64,000 nucleotides of DNA, from positions 372,001 through 436,000 of the forward strand of contig NZ_JBAJMV010000004.1 of assembly GCF_036880965.1 (NCBI RefSeq), given 5' to 3'. Below are positions 14,294 to 22,988 of the stretch, piece after piece. This stretch comes from JAUASW01 sp036880965 (GTDB lineage Bacteria > Pseudomonadota > Gammaproteobacteria > Burkholderiales > Burkholderiaceae_C). The position numbers and the translations under genes were made by a program. The notes under the pieces are model-generated. The model was not told the DNA's origin. It ran no database searches and worked only from the letters and a program-made list of their open reading frames with translations. Numbering within the stretch: position 1 is the first letter of the stretch; each line of letters starts with the position of its first letter.

Positions 14294-16228
14294 TCAATAC
14301 CATTGGTTGAAGCTGATCATGTGATGGCTCCATCCCATGATCACGAGGATCGCGAACGATAGCAGCCACAGCACTGAAAGCGCTCGCGCCCATTTGCTTG
14401 CCGATGAACCCGCCTGGAACACCGTGCGCACGTGCCAGGCCGACGCCAGCAAGCCACCCACAAATGCCAGGAGCGTCACGAGCTGAGACAGCGGCAGCAG
14501 CACGCTGGTGTCGTCCAGGTTTTCCAGGCAGACGACGGTCGCCGTCCACAGACCCAGCGCAACGAGCACCAGCACGCTGGCGACACGAACCGCGCTCACG
14601 CTGCGAGCCGGCTTGGCCACCCCGTGCTGACGACGCAAGGTCGCGACCAGCGGCCAGAGCAGCGCGGTTGCGGCGGTCACAGACATTGCGACGCACAGCA
14701 GCAGCAAGGCGAGCGGACTGGCCAGTGCCGGCACCGGCTCGAAGACGAAGGCGAAGGCATAGGGCTCCATCGCCCAGCGCGTGATCTTGCCGTTCTCCAT
14801 CAGCGCCTGGATGCGGCGCTTGCCCTTCTCTTCTTCCCACAGCAAGGGCTTCACCTCGCGGAACACGCTGCGTGCGCCAGCGAGGTCGACCGCGATGCGG
14901 CCGTCAGCCAGGGCCTCGACCTTCAAGGGGCTCAGGAGTTGCAGGAGCGAGAGAAAGGTTGAATCCTCGCGGCGCGATGTGCGGTGCGCGCCTGCAATCA
15001 GCTGCGAATGCGCCTTGGCCGTGGCTTCATCCACCTGCGGCTTGGACACTGGGCGGGTGTCTGGCAGATAACGATCCGCAAAGCCCTCGAACACGCGATC
15101 ACGCAGCCACTTGCCCATGCCACGCTCGCCACTGGCATTGAACGAGACATAGAGACCGATGCCCTTGTCGACGAACAGGGCCAGGTCGGTGTGGAACAGC
15201 ACCGTGTCGCCGCCGTGGCCGAACGCGCGGTGGCCGTTGATGTCCTGCTGATAGAACCCCAGGCCGATGCCCGCCACGTCGGGCAGCGGGCGCGTCACTT
15301 GCGTGAACATCTGCTTGAGCGTCTCGGCCTTGAGCACCTGCGCGTCACCCAGCTTGCCCTGGTTGAGCATGGCCATCATGAAGCGGCCCATGTCTTCGCC
15401 AGGCGAAGAAAGGCTGCCGGCCGGCGGCATGCTGATCACTTCGAAGCCGGCACCCGCCTTGTCCTGGCTGAAGTAGCCGACCGACATCTGGCTCTTCAGC
15501 GCCGCCGGCAAGGGCTGGCGGAAGGTCGAGCTCTTCATGCCCAGCGGATGCAGGACCTTCTGCTCGATGTAGTCGTCAAAGCTCAGGCCACTGAGACGCT
15601 CGACGATGTAGCCGGCCAGCGCGGTGGCGTAGTTCGAATAGCCGGGCGTGCTGCCGGGCTCATAGACATAGGGCGGCACATAGCCCTTGAGCACGGCGCC
15701 AAGATCGGGCGCCTTGTCCGAGTAGGTCAGCAGGTCGCGCGCCGTCTCTTCCAGGCCGGTCGTGTGCGTCATCACATGGCGCAGGGTCAGCGCCTTGCCA
15801 CTCTTGTGGGCCGGGATCTTGAAATCGAGGTATTTGTTCAGGTCGGCATCGAGGTCGAGCTTGCCCTGCTCCACCTGCTGCATCACCGCCACCCAGGTGA
15901 ACAGCTTGGAAACCGAGCCGGGACGGAACAGCGTGCGCTGCGCATCAACCGGCACGCTCTTCTCCCAGTCGGCCCAGCCATAGCCTTTTTGCACCAGCAC
16001 CTGGCCGTCCTTGACCAGGACGACCACGGCGCCGGGCACGCGAGCGGTGCGCAGGGCAGCGGGCATCAAGCCATCGAGCCAGGCTTCCGCGTCGACGGCA
16101 CTGAGCGGCGTCCCGGCCGCTGCGCCGGGCGCAGCAGGCGCGGCGGGCGCGGTCTGCGCCAGCACGGGCTGCAGCAGGCCGGTGCACAGCGCCAGCACGC
16201 CAAGGGTTCTCTTGAAAATCGTAGTCAT
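14294..16228 (-). CDS. Class C beta-lactamase-fold serine hydrolase with C-terminal membrane domain
   Basis: This encodes 644 residues: a Sec signal peptide (about 1-24), a beta-lactamase/penicillin-recognising domain (about 45-390), a small beta domain, then four membrane helices (about 490-640). Active-site motifs are SxxK at Ser105-Lys108 (PGSVSKLF), YxN at Tyr197-Asn199 (YSN) and HGG in FGHGGDTV replacing KTG. That set fits esterases, D-aminopeptidases and MlrB-like peptidases as well as carboxypeptidases; antibiotic hydrolysis is not implied. The catalytic domain should face the periplasm. It follows the TonB receptor by 18 bp, and the product of the import route is a plausible substrate. 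Confidence 0.88.
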   Translation of the reverse strand: MTTIFKRTLGVLALCTGLLQPVLAQTAPAAPAAPGAAAGTPLSAVDAEAWLDGLMPAALRTARVPGAVVVLVKDGQVLVQKGYGWADWEKSVPVDAQRTLFRPGSVSKLFTWVAVMQQVEQGKLDLDADLNKYLDFKIPAHKSGKALTLRHVMTHTTGLEETARDLLTYSDKAPDLGAVLKGYVPPYVYEPGSTPGYSNYATALAGYIVERLSGLSFDDYIEQKVLHPLGMKSSTFRQPLPAALKSQMSVGYFSQDKAGAGFEVISMPPAGSLSSPGEDMGRFMMAMLNQGKLGDAQVLKAETLKQMFTQVTRPLPDVAGIGLGFYQQDINGHRAFGHGGDTVLFHTDLALFVDKGIGLYVSFNASGERGMGKWLRDRVFEGFADRYLPDTRPVSKPQVDEATAKAHSQLIAGAHRTSRREDSTFLSLLQLLSPLKVEALADGRIAVDLAGARSVFREVKPLLWEEEKGKRRIQALMENGKITRWAMEPYAFAFVFEPVPALASPLALLLLCVAMSVTAATALLWPLVATLRRQHGVAKPARSVSAVRVASVLVLVALGLWTATVVCLENLDDTSVLLPLSQLVTLLAFVGGLLASAWHVRTVFQAGSSASKWARALSVLWLLSFAILVIMGWSHHMISFNQWY

Positions 16229-16246
16229 GAAGATCTTCGCGTTGCT

Positions 16247-18514
16247 TTAGAAACTGAAGCTCAGGTTCGCACCTACGGTGCGCGGCGTTGCCACGGTGGC
16301 ATTCAGCGGCAGGCCGAAAGCGGTCAGCGCGGAATTGGCGCTCAGGATGGCACGCTTGTTCGTCAGGTTGCGCACAAAGGTCGAGAGCTGCCAGCCGCCG
16401 AGGTCCAGGCCCCATTGCGCATCCACCAGCGTGTAGGCCGGCTGGCTGAACTGCGGCAGCGAGGTGCCGGGCATGTCGTAACCGGCGTTGCGCTGGCCGA
16501 CGTGGCGAACATTCAGGCCGGCATAGGACTCATGCCCCGCCAGTGGGAACGCATAGCGCAGGCCCAGCGTGTAGGCGAGCTTGGCAGTATTGGCCAGGCG
16601 CGTGCCCGGCGGGCCCAGGTCGGGCGCTTCCTTGCTGAGGGTCGGGTCGGTGTAGGCCAGACCGCCGTTCAGGTTCCAATGCTCGTCCACCTTGTAGCGA
16701 ACCGAGAGCTCGGCGCCTCGCACATGCGCCTCGCCGGCGTTGACGACGATGGTGCTGATGCCCAGCGCCTTGGGCTGCTGCAGGCCGCTCCAGCGGATGT
16801 CGTAAAGCGCTGCTTCGACGTTCAGACGCTTGTCCAGCAGGTCGCCCTTGTAGCCAAGTTCGTAGCTCCACAGCGTGTCAGGCCCGAAGGAGCGCGGCGT
16901 GTTGGGAATCGGTTGCAAGCTGCCATCGAGCGCCGGCGGGTTCGGGCCGCCGGGGCGATAGCCACTGGCCGCGCGGAAGTAGACATTGCTCTGCTTGTCC
17001 AGCGCATAGCGCAGGGTGCCGAGATAGGTGGTCGAGCTGTCTTCGCTGGTACCGACAAAGTCCAGCGGTGGCGAACCTTCGATGCCGTAGACCTGCTGGT
17101 TGCGCGCCACGCGGGCGCCGAGAGTCAGCGACCAGGCCGAGTTGAAGTTCCAGGTCAGGTCGCCATAGAAGGCCTGCTCGCGGTACTGCGAAGGCTGGCC
17201 ATTGCTCTGCAGGTCCATATTGCCGGCGCCGGCCAGCTTGGCCCAGAGCAGCTGGCCGACGCGGCCGACTTCCTTGTCGCGGTAGTAGCCCAGCAACCAT
17301 TCCACCGTGCCCCGCGGCGAGGTCAGGCGCAGCTCCTGGGTCTGCTTGCGCAGGCTGATCGCGTTGTCGAGCACCACGTAGTCGAAGGCCGGGTTGTTGC
17401 CGAGCAAGGGGGTCGCGTCCTGCCCGGTACCGCTGTTGAAGCGCTGCGTCGAAGCGATCGCATTGAAGCGGGCCCAGCCGAAGTCGTACTCGAAATCGGC
17501 CGAGGTCAGGCGCGTCTTGGTGGTGTAGGGCTCAAGCGTGGCCAGTGTGCGCGTCAGGTCGCCGTACACCGGCTGGCCGCTCGTGATGTCGTAGTCGATG
17601 CCATTGAGGCTGTTGCGCTGAATCTCTTGCGAGGCGGCCGACAGGCGCAATTTCATCTTCGTCGTCGGCTCGATCAGCACCGACACCCGTGCGCCGCGCG
17701 TGTCGCCATCGTTCACATGCTCGCCCGCGGCCTTGCCCACCGCCTTGATATAGCCGCCTTCGTGGTCGTTGAAGGCAGCCACGCGGATGGCTGCCACATC
17801 CTGGCTCAAAGGGACATTGAGCACCATATTCTCGGTATGGCCGACGCCGCCGCCCTGCGTGCTGCGAACACCCAGGCCGACCTTGCCGGAGAAACGGCTG
17901 CTGTCTGGCTCATTGGTCACGTACTTGAGCAGACCACCCATCGCGCCAGCGCCGTAGAGCGTGCCTTGCGGTCCGCGCAGCAGCTCGATGTGATGCAGGT
18001 CCAGCAGCGACATTTCCAGCGCGGTGGAACCGCCAAACACGAAGGCGCTGCTGGAACCGAAGGCGACTTCGTCGACATAGACACCCACCGTGGCGATGTG
18101 CTGCTCGCCCACGCTGACACCGCGCATCGTGACCGTGCCGCGGCCCGGGCCCGCATCTGCCTTCACATCCACGCCGGGCAGGCTGCCGATGCTGTCGGTC
18201 AGCGAGACGGCGCCCATGCGCTCCAGGTTCTCGACCGACAGTGTTTCGACGCGCAACGGCACATCGCGCACCGGCTCACGGCGGCGGGTGGCGAAGACGG
18301 TCACGGTGTCAAGCTGCTCGCGCTTCTCGGCAGCAGCCTCCTTGGTCTTGTCCTGGCCTTCGGCCGCCTTGGCGGCCTGGGCCGGTTGCGCCTGGGCATG
18401 GGACACAGGTGCATTCAGCGTTGCCAGGCCGGCTGCCACCAGGATGGCCAGGCGGCTGAGGGCCGGTGCCGCAGGAGCGGTGCTCTTGCCGGCGCGATGA
18501 GTTGACGGGCGCAT
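16247..18514 (-). CDS. TonB-dependent outer membrane receptor
   Basis: This encodes 755 residues from ATG 18514 (GGAGAG ribosome site five bases away). A signal peptide (ending SHAQAQ) is followed by a Lys/Glu-rich linker, the TonB box region QLDTVTVFATRRRE, a plug (GAVSLTDSIGSLPGVDVKAD to LLRGPQGTLYGAGAMGG) and a beta barrel ending in VGANLSFSF with terminal Phe. It imports a ligand too large for porins, energised by TonB. It heads the operon with the serine hydrolase and M81 peptidase, next to a POT transporter, so a peptide ligand is likely; no iron-uptake genes are near. An inverted repeat 48 bp before the start may be its operator. Confidence 0.93.
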   Translation of the reverse strand: MRPSTHRAGKSTAPAAPALSRLAILVAAGLATLNAPVSHAQAQPAQAAKAAEGQDKTKEAAAEKREQLDTVTVFATRRREPVRDVPLRVETLSVENLERMGAVSLTDSIGSLPGVDVKADAGPGRGTVTMRGVSVGEQHIATVGVYVDEVAFGSSSAFVFGGSTALEMSLLDLHHIELLRGPQGTLYGAGAMGGLLKYVTNEPDSSRFSGKVGLGVRSTQGGGVGHTENMVLNVPLSQDVAAIRVAAFNDHEGGYIKAVGKAAGEHVNDGDTRGARVSVLIEPTTKMKLRLSAASQEIQRNSLNGIDYDITSGQPVYGDLTRTLATLEPYTTKTRLTSADFEYDFGWARFNAIASTQRFNSGTGQDATPLLGNNPAFDYVVLDNAISLRKQTQELRLTSPRGTVEWLLGYYRDKEVGRVGQLLWAKLAGAGNMDLQSNGQPSQYREQAFYGDLTWNFNSAWSLTLGARVARNQQVYGIEGSPPLDFVGTSEDSSTTYLGTLRYALDKQSNVYFRAASGYRPGGPNPPALDGSLQPIPNTPRSFGPDTLWSYELGYKGDLLDKRLNVEAALYDIRWSGLQQPKALGISTIVVNAGEAHVRGAELSVRYKVDEHWNLNGGLAYTDPTLSKEAPDLGPPGTRLANTAKLAYTLGLRYAFPLAGHESYAGLNVRHVGQRNAGYDMPGTSLPQFSQPAYTLVDAQWGLDLGGWQLSTFVRNLTNKRAILSANSALTAFGLPLNATVATPRTVGANLSFSF

Positions 18515-18561
18515 AGACTCTCCAATTCCGAAGTGGAGGAATGATCGCTGTATTTTTCTAT

Positions 18562-18581
18562 TTTGGAAAGTTTTTTCCAAA
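18562..18581. promoter_or_regulatory. Inverted repeat, candidate operator of the XRE-cupin regulator
   Basis: Perfect 8-bp arms TTTGGAAA and TTTCCAAA are separated by four bases. The site lies between the divergent TonB receptor (start 18514) and XRE-cupin gene (start 18690). On the minus strand it fills the spacer of a weak TTGCCC-N18-CAAAAT promoter for the receptor. The same half sites recur, in swapped order, at 20779-20795 in the only other divergent promoter of the cluster. Confidence 0.6.
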
Positions 18582-18689
18582 CAGGGCAATCCCTAAGCAA
18601 AATTGCCGCAATTGCTTTTCCTAGGGAATAGTCGGGAGCCAGGTCTTGCCACCGCCCCCTAAGATCGGCAGCCGAACCACAGGAACATC

Positions 18690-19415
18690 ATGGCCAGCGC
18701 GAACACCCTCCCCGGCGATCACATCCGCAGCACACGCAAGCGCCTGGGCCTGACCCTGGCCGACGTGAGCGCGCGCACCGGGCTGGCTGTTTCCACCTTG
18801 TCCAAGCTGGAGAAAGGCAATGTTTCGCTGTCGTACGACAAGCTGATGCTCCTGAGCAAGGGCCTGGGCGTGGACATGGCCGAGCTGCTGATCGATGCGC
18901 CGAGCGCGCGGGCCACGCCACCGGGCGGCGGCGGGCGGCGAGTGGTGCAGCGGGCCGGTGAGGGCCAGGTCGTGCAGACTCGCAGCTACGGCCAGATCTA
19001 CCTGGCCGCCGAGCTCCTGAACAAGCGCTTCACACCGATGATTGCCGAGCCGCGGGCCCGCACGATGGAGGAGTTCAAGGCCGAGTTCGGCGACTTCATC
19101 CGCCACCCCGGCGAAGAGTTCGCCTATGTGCTCGAGGGAGAAGTCGAGTTCCATTCCGAGCTCTATGCGCCGGTGCTGCTGAAAGCCGGCGACTCGCTCT
19201 ATTTCGACAGCGAGATGGGCCACGCCTACCTGAAGGCCAGCGATGGCCCTTGCCGCCTGGTGGCCTCCTGCGCGCCGCGCCATGGTGCGGGTGAGACGGA
19301 GATCACCCAACCCTTCCGCGATGCCTCGCAGCGCCTGGTCGAGCTCCCGCCGGCTGCGAGCGCGCGCCGCGCGGCGCCGGCCGCCAAGACCACCAAGACG
19401 GCAAGGAAGCGCTGA
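18690..19415 (+). CDS. XRE family regulator with cupin sensor domain
   Basis: This encodes 241 residues. The N-terminal helix-turn-helix spans about 10-65 (IRSTRKRLGLTLADVSARTGLAVSTLSKLEKGNVSLSYDKLMLLSKGLG). A cupin_2 domain follows at about 120-190 (HPGEEFAYVLEGEVEFHSEL, AGDSLYFDSEMGHAY), the small-molecule sensor of this family. The C-terminus is an Ala/Lys/Arg tail. Such regulators often control amino acid, peptide or polyamine catabolism. Its position between the TonB receptor operon and the POT/DAO genes, with shared palindromes at both promoters, argues that it is the local regulator. An AGGA site precedes the ATG. Its stop abuts the convergent POT stop. Confidence 0.9.
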   Translation: MASANTLPGDHIRSTRKRLGLTLADVSARTGLAVSTLSKLEKGNVSLSYDKLMLLSKGLGVDMAELLIDAPSARATPPGGGGRRVVQRAGEGQVVQTRSYGQIYLAAELLNKRFTPMIAEPRARTMEEFKAEFGDFIRHPGEEFAYVLEGEVEFHSELYAPVLLKAGDSLYFDSEMGHAYLKASDGPCRLVASCAPRHGAGETEITQPFRDASQRLVELPPAASARRAAPAAKTTKTARKR

Positions 19416-20720
19416 TCAAGCCGCCGGGCGCAGGAGCGGCCGCACCAGCCACAGGCCCAGCGCCGCCAGGCCCGCGATACCCGCCAGCAAGGCGAAGAAG
19501 CCCGGCGGGCCGAGCGGCTCCCACAGCCGCCCCACCACGCCCGACAGCAGGTTGCCGGCAAAGGCCGCTAGGAACCATGCCGCGATGACGGTCGCGCCCA
19601 TGCCGCGCGGCGCCATGCGGGCAAACAGGCCCAGGCCCACCGGCAGGATGTAGAGCTCGGCCAGCGTGTAGAGCACGAAGAACAGGACCAGCCAGGCGCC
19701 CGGCACCTTCGCGCCTCCCAGCGCCACGCCAGCCAGCAGCAGGTAGGCAAGGCCAACGCCGGCCGCACCCAAGGCCATCTTGGTCAAGGGCGCAGGCTCG
19801 CGCCCGCGTTGCGCCGAGCGACGCCAGTAGCCGATCAGGAAGGGTGTGAACATGAAGACGCACAGCGGGTTCAGCGACTGCACCCAGGTCGCCGGCAGCT
19901 GGAATCCAAGCACTTGCAGATCAACGGACTGATCCGCCCAGATCGCCACCGTGTTGCCACTCTGCGCATAGGCGCTGCGAAACAGCATCACCGCCACGCC
20001 CACCAGCAGCAAGGGCACGAAGGCCGAGGCCGTCAGCGGCTGCGAACTCTTCACCGGATTGGCCGCCTGCTTCGTTGGCCGACCCGACGGCAGATGCTTC
20101 TGCCCCAGCACATAGACGGCCAGGCCCAGGCACATGCCGATGCCCGCAGCGCCGAAGCCATAGTGCCAGCCGTAGACCTCGCCCAGCGTGCCGCAGACCA
20201 GCGGCGCCAGCAGCCCACCCAGGTTCACGCCGACGTAGTAGACGTTGTAGGCACCGCCGCGACGCGGGTCGTCTTCGCCGTAGAGGTCGCCGATCTGGCT
20301 GGGCAGGTTGGGCAGGAAGAGTCCGTTGCCCAGGCAGATCAGGCCGAGGCCGGTATAGAACTGCGACTCCCAGGCCAGGGCGAAATGGCCCAGCGCCATC
20401 AGCGTGCCGCCGATCAGGATGGCGCGGCGCTTGCCCAGCCAGCGGTCGGCAATGAAGCCGCCCAGAATGGGCGTCAGGAACACGCCACCCGAATACAGCC
20501 CATAGATCAAGGAAGCATCGGCCTGCGTGAACTGCAGCTGCTTGGTCATGTAATAGATCAGCAGCGCGCTCATGCCGTAGAAGGAGAAGCGCTCCCAGGT
20601 CTCGGTCAGGAAGAGCACGGTCAGGCCGGGCGGCTGGCCGAACCAGTTGCGAGCGTTCGTCGCCGCCGAGGAGGCCGAAGGAGCTGGCGACACGACAGAC
20701 GGTGGGGCTGAATGGCTCAC
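19416..20720 (-). CDS. POT/PTR2 family proton-coupled oligopeptide transporter
   Basis: This encodes 434 residues from GTG 20720, chosen for the GGAG site in front of it and because the frame upstream overlaps the divergent promoter. The POT signature ExxER appears in TETWERFSFYGMSALLIYYM, and the second motif in FLTPILGGFIADRWLGKRRAI. About twelve to fourteen membrane helices are expected. It takes up di- and tripeptides with protons across the inner membrane. It is divergent from the DAO gene with 76 bp between starts. The mlr cluster of microcystin degraders also carries a PTR2-type transporter (mlrD), which makes the pairing with an M81 peptidase notable. Confidence 0.9.
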   Translation of the reverse strand: MSHSAPPSVVSPAPSASSAATNARNWFGQPPGLTVLFLTETWERFSFYGMSALLIYYMTKQLQFTQADASLIYGLYSGGVFLTPILGGFIADRWLGKRRAILIGGTLMALGHFALAWESQFYTGLGLICLGNGLFLPNLPSQIGDLYGEDDPRRGGAYNVYYVGVNLGGLLAPLVCGTLGEVYGWHYGFGAAGIGMCLGLAVYVLGQKHLPSGRPTKQAANPVKSSQPLTASAFVPLLLVGVAVMLFRSAYAQSGNTVAIWADQSVDLQVLGFQLPATWVQSLNPLCVFMFTPFLIGYWRRSAQRGREPAPLTKMALGAAGVGLAYLLLAGVALGGAKVPGAWLVLFFVLYTLAELYILPVGLGLFARMAPRGMGATVIAAWFLAAFAGNLLSGVVGRLWEPLGPPGFFALLAGIAGLAALGLWLVRPLLRPAA

Positions 20721-20748
20721 GGGCGCTCCGAGCTTGTGGCAAGCATGG

Positions 20749-20795
20749 TTGTCGAATATTTTTCCTAATGGTACATTGTTTTCCAAATTGGAAAA
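20749..20795 (+). promoter_or_regulatory. Promoter and palindromic operator ahead of the DAO gene
   Basis: TTGTCG (20749-20754) and TACATT (20772-20777) are 17 bp apart and could be a weak sigma-70 promoter. Starting immediately downstream is the palindrome TTTTCCAA-A-TTGGAAAA (20779-20795), which ends one base before the ATG at 20797. The expected transcription start would fall inside the palindrome, leaving a leader of only about a dozen bases. The GGAA of the right arm doubles as the ribosome site. Symmetry is seen directly; promoter strength and binding are inferred. Confidence 0.5.
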
Positions 20796-20796
20796 T

Positions 20797-21978
20797 ATGA
20801 GAAAAGACACCAACCCCACCCTGCATGCGGAATGCATCGTCATCGGCGCAGGCATCGCCGGCGCTTCGCTCGCTGCATCACTGGCTGGCCAGCGCAAGGT
20901 CGTGCTGCTGGAAGCCGAATCGATGGCCGGCTATCACTCGACCGGCCGCTCGGCCGCTCTCTTTGCGCCGATCTACGGCAATGCGGTGATACGGGCGCTG
21001 ACGCGCGCCAGCCGGCCTTTCTTTGACGTGCCGCCCGACGGCTTCGCCGCCGCGCCGCTCTTGCGGCCGCGCGAGACGCTGTTCCTGGTCGGCGCCGGGC
21101 AGGAGCCGCTGGCGACCGCCTTCCTTGAGGAAGCCGATGTCCGGGCCGGCACGCGCGAGCTGGGCATCGAAGAGACGCTGGCTCGCGTGCCCGTGCTCAG
21201 CCGCGAGCGCATCGCCGGCGCCCTGATGGACCCGGGGTCGGCCGATATCGAGGTCGATTTGCTGCACCAGGGTTTTCTGCGCCAGGCGCGCGCGCAGGGT
21301 GCCGAACTCCGGCTGGATGAGCAATTGGTCGGGCTCGAGCGCCAAGGCAATGGCGACTGGCTCGCTCACACCGCGGTGGGCAGCTACAGCGCGCCTATCG
21401 TCGTCAACGCGGCGGGTGCCTGGGCGGATTCGGTGGCGCAGATCGCCGGCATCGCGCCGCTTTCTTTGCAGCCCTTGCGGCGCACGGCCGCCTTGATCGA
21501 TGCACCGGGCGGCGCGGATTGCCGCAACTGGCCGGCTGTCGTGACCATTGATGAGAGCCACTATTTCAAGCCCGACGCCGGCCTGCTCTTGATCTCGCCG
21601 GCGGATGAAACACCGAGCCCGCCCTGCGACGCGCAGCCCGAGGAATGGGACGTGGCGATGGCGGTGGACCGTTTCGAGACGCTGACCGGCCAGCCCGTGC
21701 GCCGCGTGCATCACCGCTGGGCGGGGCTGCGCGTCTTCAGCCCCGACCGCTCGCCCGTGGTTGGCTACGACGCTTGCTCGCCCGGCTTCTTCTGGTGCGC
21801 CGGCCATGGCGGCTATGGCATCCAGACCGCACCCGCGCTCGCCCGCCTGGCCGCTGCCGTGCTGCTCGGCCAGGCATTGCCTGCCGAGCTGCAAGCGCTG
21901 GGCATCAGCGCCGCTGCGCTCTCGCCGCAGCGCTTCATCCGATCCATTGCCCCTTTTCATGCCGAACACATCCATTGA
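20797..21978 (+). CDS. DAO family FAD-dependent oxidoreductase (D-amino acid dehydrogenase-like)
   Basis: This encodes 393 residues. The FAD-binding Rossmann start is CIVIGAGIAGASLAASLAG, followed by VVLLEAES; the late GHGGYGIQTAPALARLAA binds the flavin pyrophosphate. The overall build is that of D-arginine dehydrogenase/D-amino acid oxidase (DAO) proteins, which oxidise amino acids to imino acids. Chirality and substrate cannot be read from sequence. Beside a peptide transporter, peptidases and an epimerase, a D-residue released from peptides is a plausible substrate. Its 3' end overlaps the epimerase start by 20 bp. Confidence 0.85.
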   Translation: MRKDTNPTLHAECIVIGAGIAGASLAASLAGQRKVVLLEAESMAGYHSTGRSAALFAPIYGNAVIRALTRASRPFFDVPPDGFAAAPLLRPRETLFLVGAGQEPLATAFLEEADVRAGTRELGIEETLARVPVLSRERIAGALMDPGSADIEVDLLHQGFLRQARAQGAELRLDEQLVGLERQGNGDWLAHTAVGSYSAPIVVNAAGAWADSVAQIAGIAPLSLQPLRRTAALIDAPGGADCRNWPAVVTIDESHYFKPDAGLLLISPADETPSPPCDAQPEEWDVAMAVDRFETLTGQPVRRVHHRWAGLRVFSPDRSPVVGYDACSPGFFWCAGHGGYGIQTAPALARLAAAVLLGQALPAELQALGISAAALSPQRFIRSIAPFHAEHIH

Positions 21979-22960
21979 CCTGAGCTACCAGCTCCAGGCG
22001 CTGCCGCTGCGCGAGCCCTTTCAAATCTCCGGCTACACGTTCACGGAGATGCAAGCGCTGCATCTGCAGTTGAAGAACGGCCCACACAGCGGGCGCGGCG
22101 AAGCCTCCGGCGTCTACTACCTGCAAGACCGGCCGGCTGACATGCCGGTGCAGCTCGACGCGCTGCGCGAAGCCTTGCGTGAGGGCCTGAGTCGCGAGCA
22201 ACTGCGGCTCGGCATGCCGGCCAGCGGCGCGCGCAACGCGCTCGACTGCGCGCTCTGGGACCTGGAAGCGAAACGTGCCCGCCGCCCGGTCTGGCAACTG
22301 GCCGGGCTGAGCAGCATCCGCCCCTTGCGCACCACGTTCACGCTCGGCGCGGCCGCGCCTGAAGCAATGGCAGCCGCGGCCCATCGCGACCTGTGCCGAC
22401 AAGCCCTGGCGCTGAAGCTGAAGCTGACCGGCGAGACCGACCTCGACATCGAGCGTGTGCGCGCGGTGCACCGTGCGCGGCCCGACGTCTGGCTGGCCGT
22501 CGATGCCAACCAGGGCTACACGCCGGCCAGCATCGAGGCCTTGCTGCCGGTGCTGGTCGACTGCGAGGTGGAGCTGCTGGAACAGCCCTTTGCACGCGGC
22601 CAGGAGCAGGACATGCGACTCGTCGACTTCCCTGTGCCCACCGCGGCAGATGAAAGTTGTCTGCACCTGGCCGAACTCGAAACCATGGCCGGCCTGTTCG
22701 ACGTCATCAACATCAAGCTCGACAAATGCGGCGGCCTGACCGAAGGCCTTCTGATGGCACGCCGCGCCCACCAGCTCGGCCTCAAGGTGATGGTCGGCAA
22801 TATGGGCGGCACCAGCCTGGCGATGGCGCCGGCCTTTGTGCTGGGCCAGCTCTGCGACGTCGTGGACCTCGACGGCCCGACCATCCTCGCCGAGGACTGC
22901 AAGCCGGCCGTGCACTATGAAGCCGGCTGCATCTTCAGCCCGGCAGAGTTGTGGGGCTGA
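21959..22960 (+). CDS. Dipeptide epimerase of the enolase superfamily
   Basis: This encodes 333 residues. Muconate-lactonising subgroup features are present: the KxK acid/base motif in ALKLKLTGE, metal ligands Asp in VDANQGY, Glu in LLEQPF and Asp in TAADESC, and the second catalytic Lys in NIKLDKCGG. L-Ala-D/L-Glu epimerases and their relatives with other dipeptide specificities look like this; they invert the second residue of a dipeptide. ATG 21959 lies inside the end of the DAO gene, so translation is coupled. In this context the enzyme may convert D-containing dipeptides (from murein or from a cyclic peptide) to the L form. Confidence 0.88.
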   Translation: MPNTSIDLSYQLQALPLREPFQISGYTFTEMQALHLQLKNGPHSGRGEASGVYYLQDRPADMPVQLDALREALREGLSREQLRLGMPASGARNALDCALWDLEAKRARRPVWQLAGLSSIRPLRTTFTLGAAAPEAMAAAAHRDLCRQALALKLKLTGETDLDIERVRAVHRARPDVWLAVDANQGYTPASIEALLPVLVDCEVELLEQPFARGQEQDMRLVDFPVPTAADESCLHLAELETMAGLFDVINIKLDKCGGLTEGLLMARRAHQLGLKVMVGNMGGTSLAMAPAFVLGQLCDVVDLDGPTILAEDCKPAVHYEAGCIFSPAELWG

Positions 22961-22988
22961 GCCTACGCAGCACGAAGCCGGCTTGGGC

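Noticed and set aside
14294..16228. Antibiotic resistance beta-lactamase
   Set aside because: The fold matches but the third motif is HGG, a membrane domain is attached and the operon concerns uptake and peptides.
14984..18505. 1173-codon plus-strand open frame
   Set aside because: It lies antisense to the serine hydrolase and TonB receptor. Its translation is rich in Arg, His, Ala and Gln with no recognisable fold, typical of a high-GC shadow frame.
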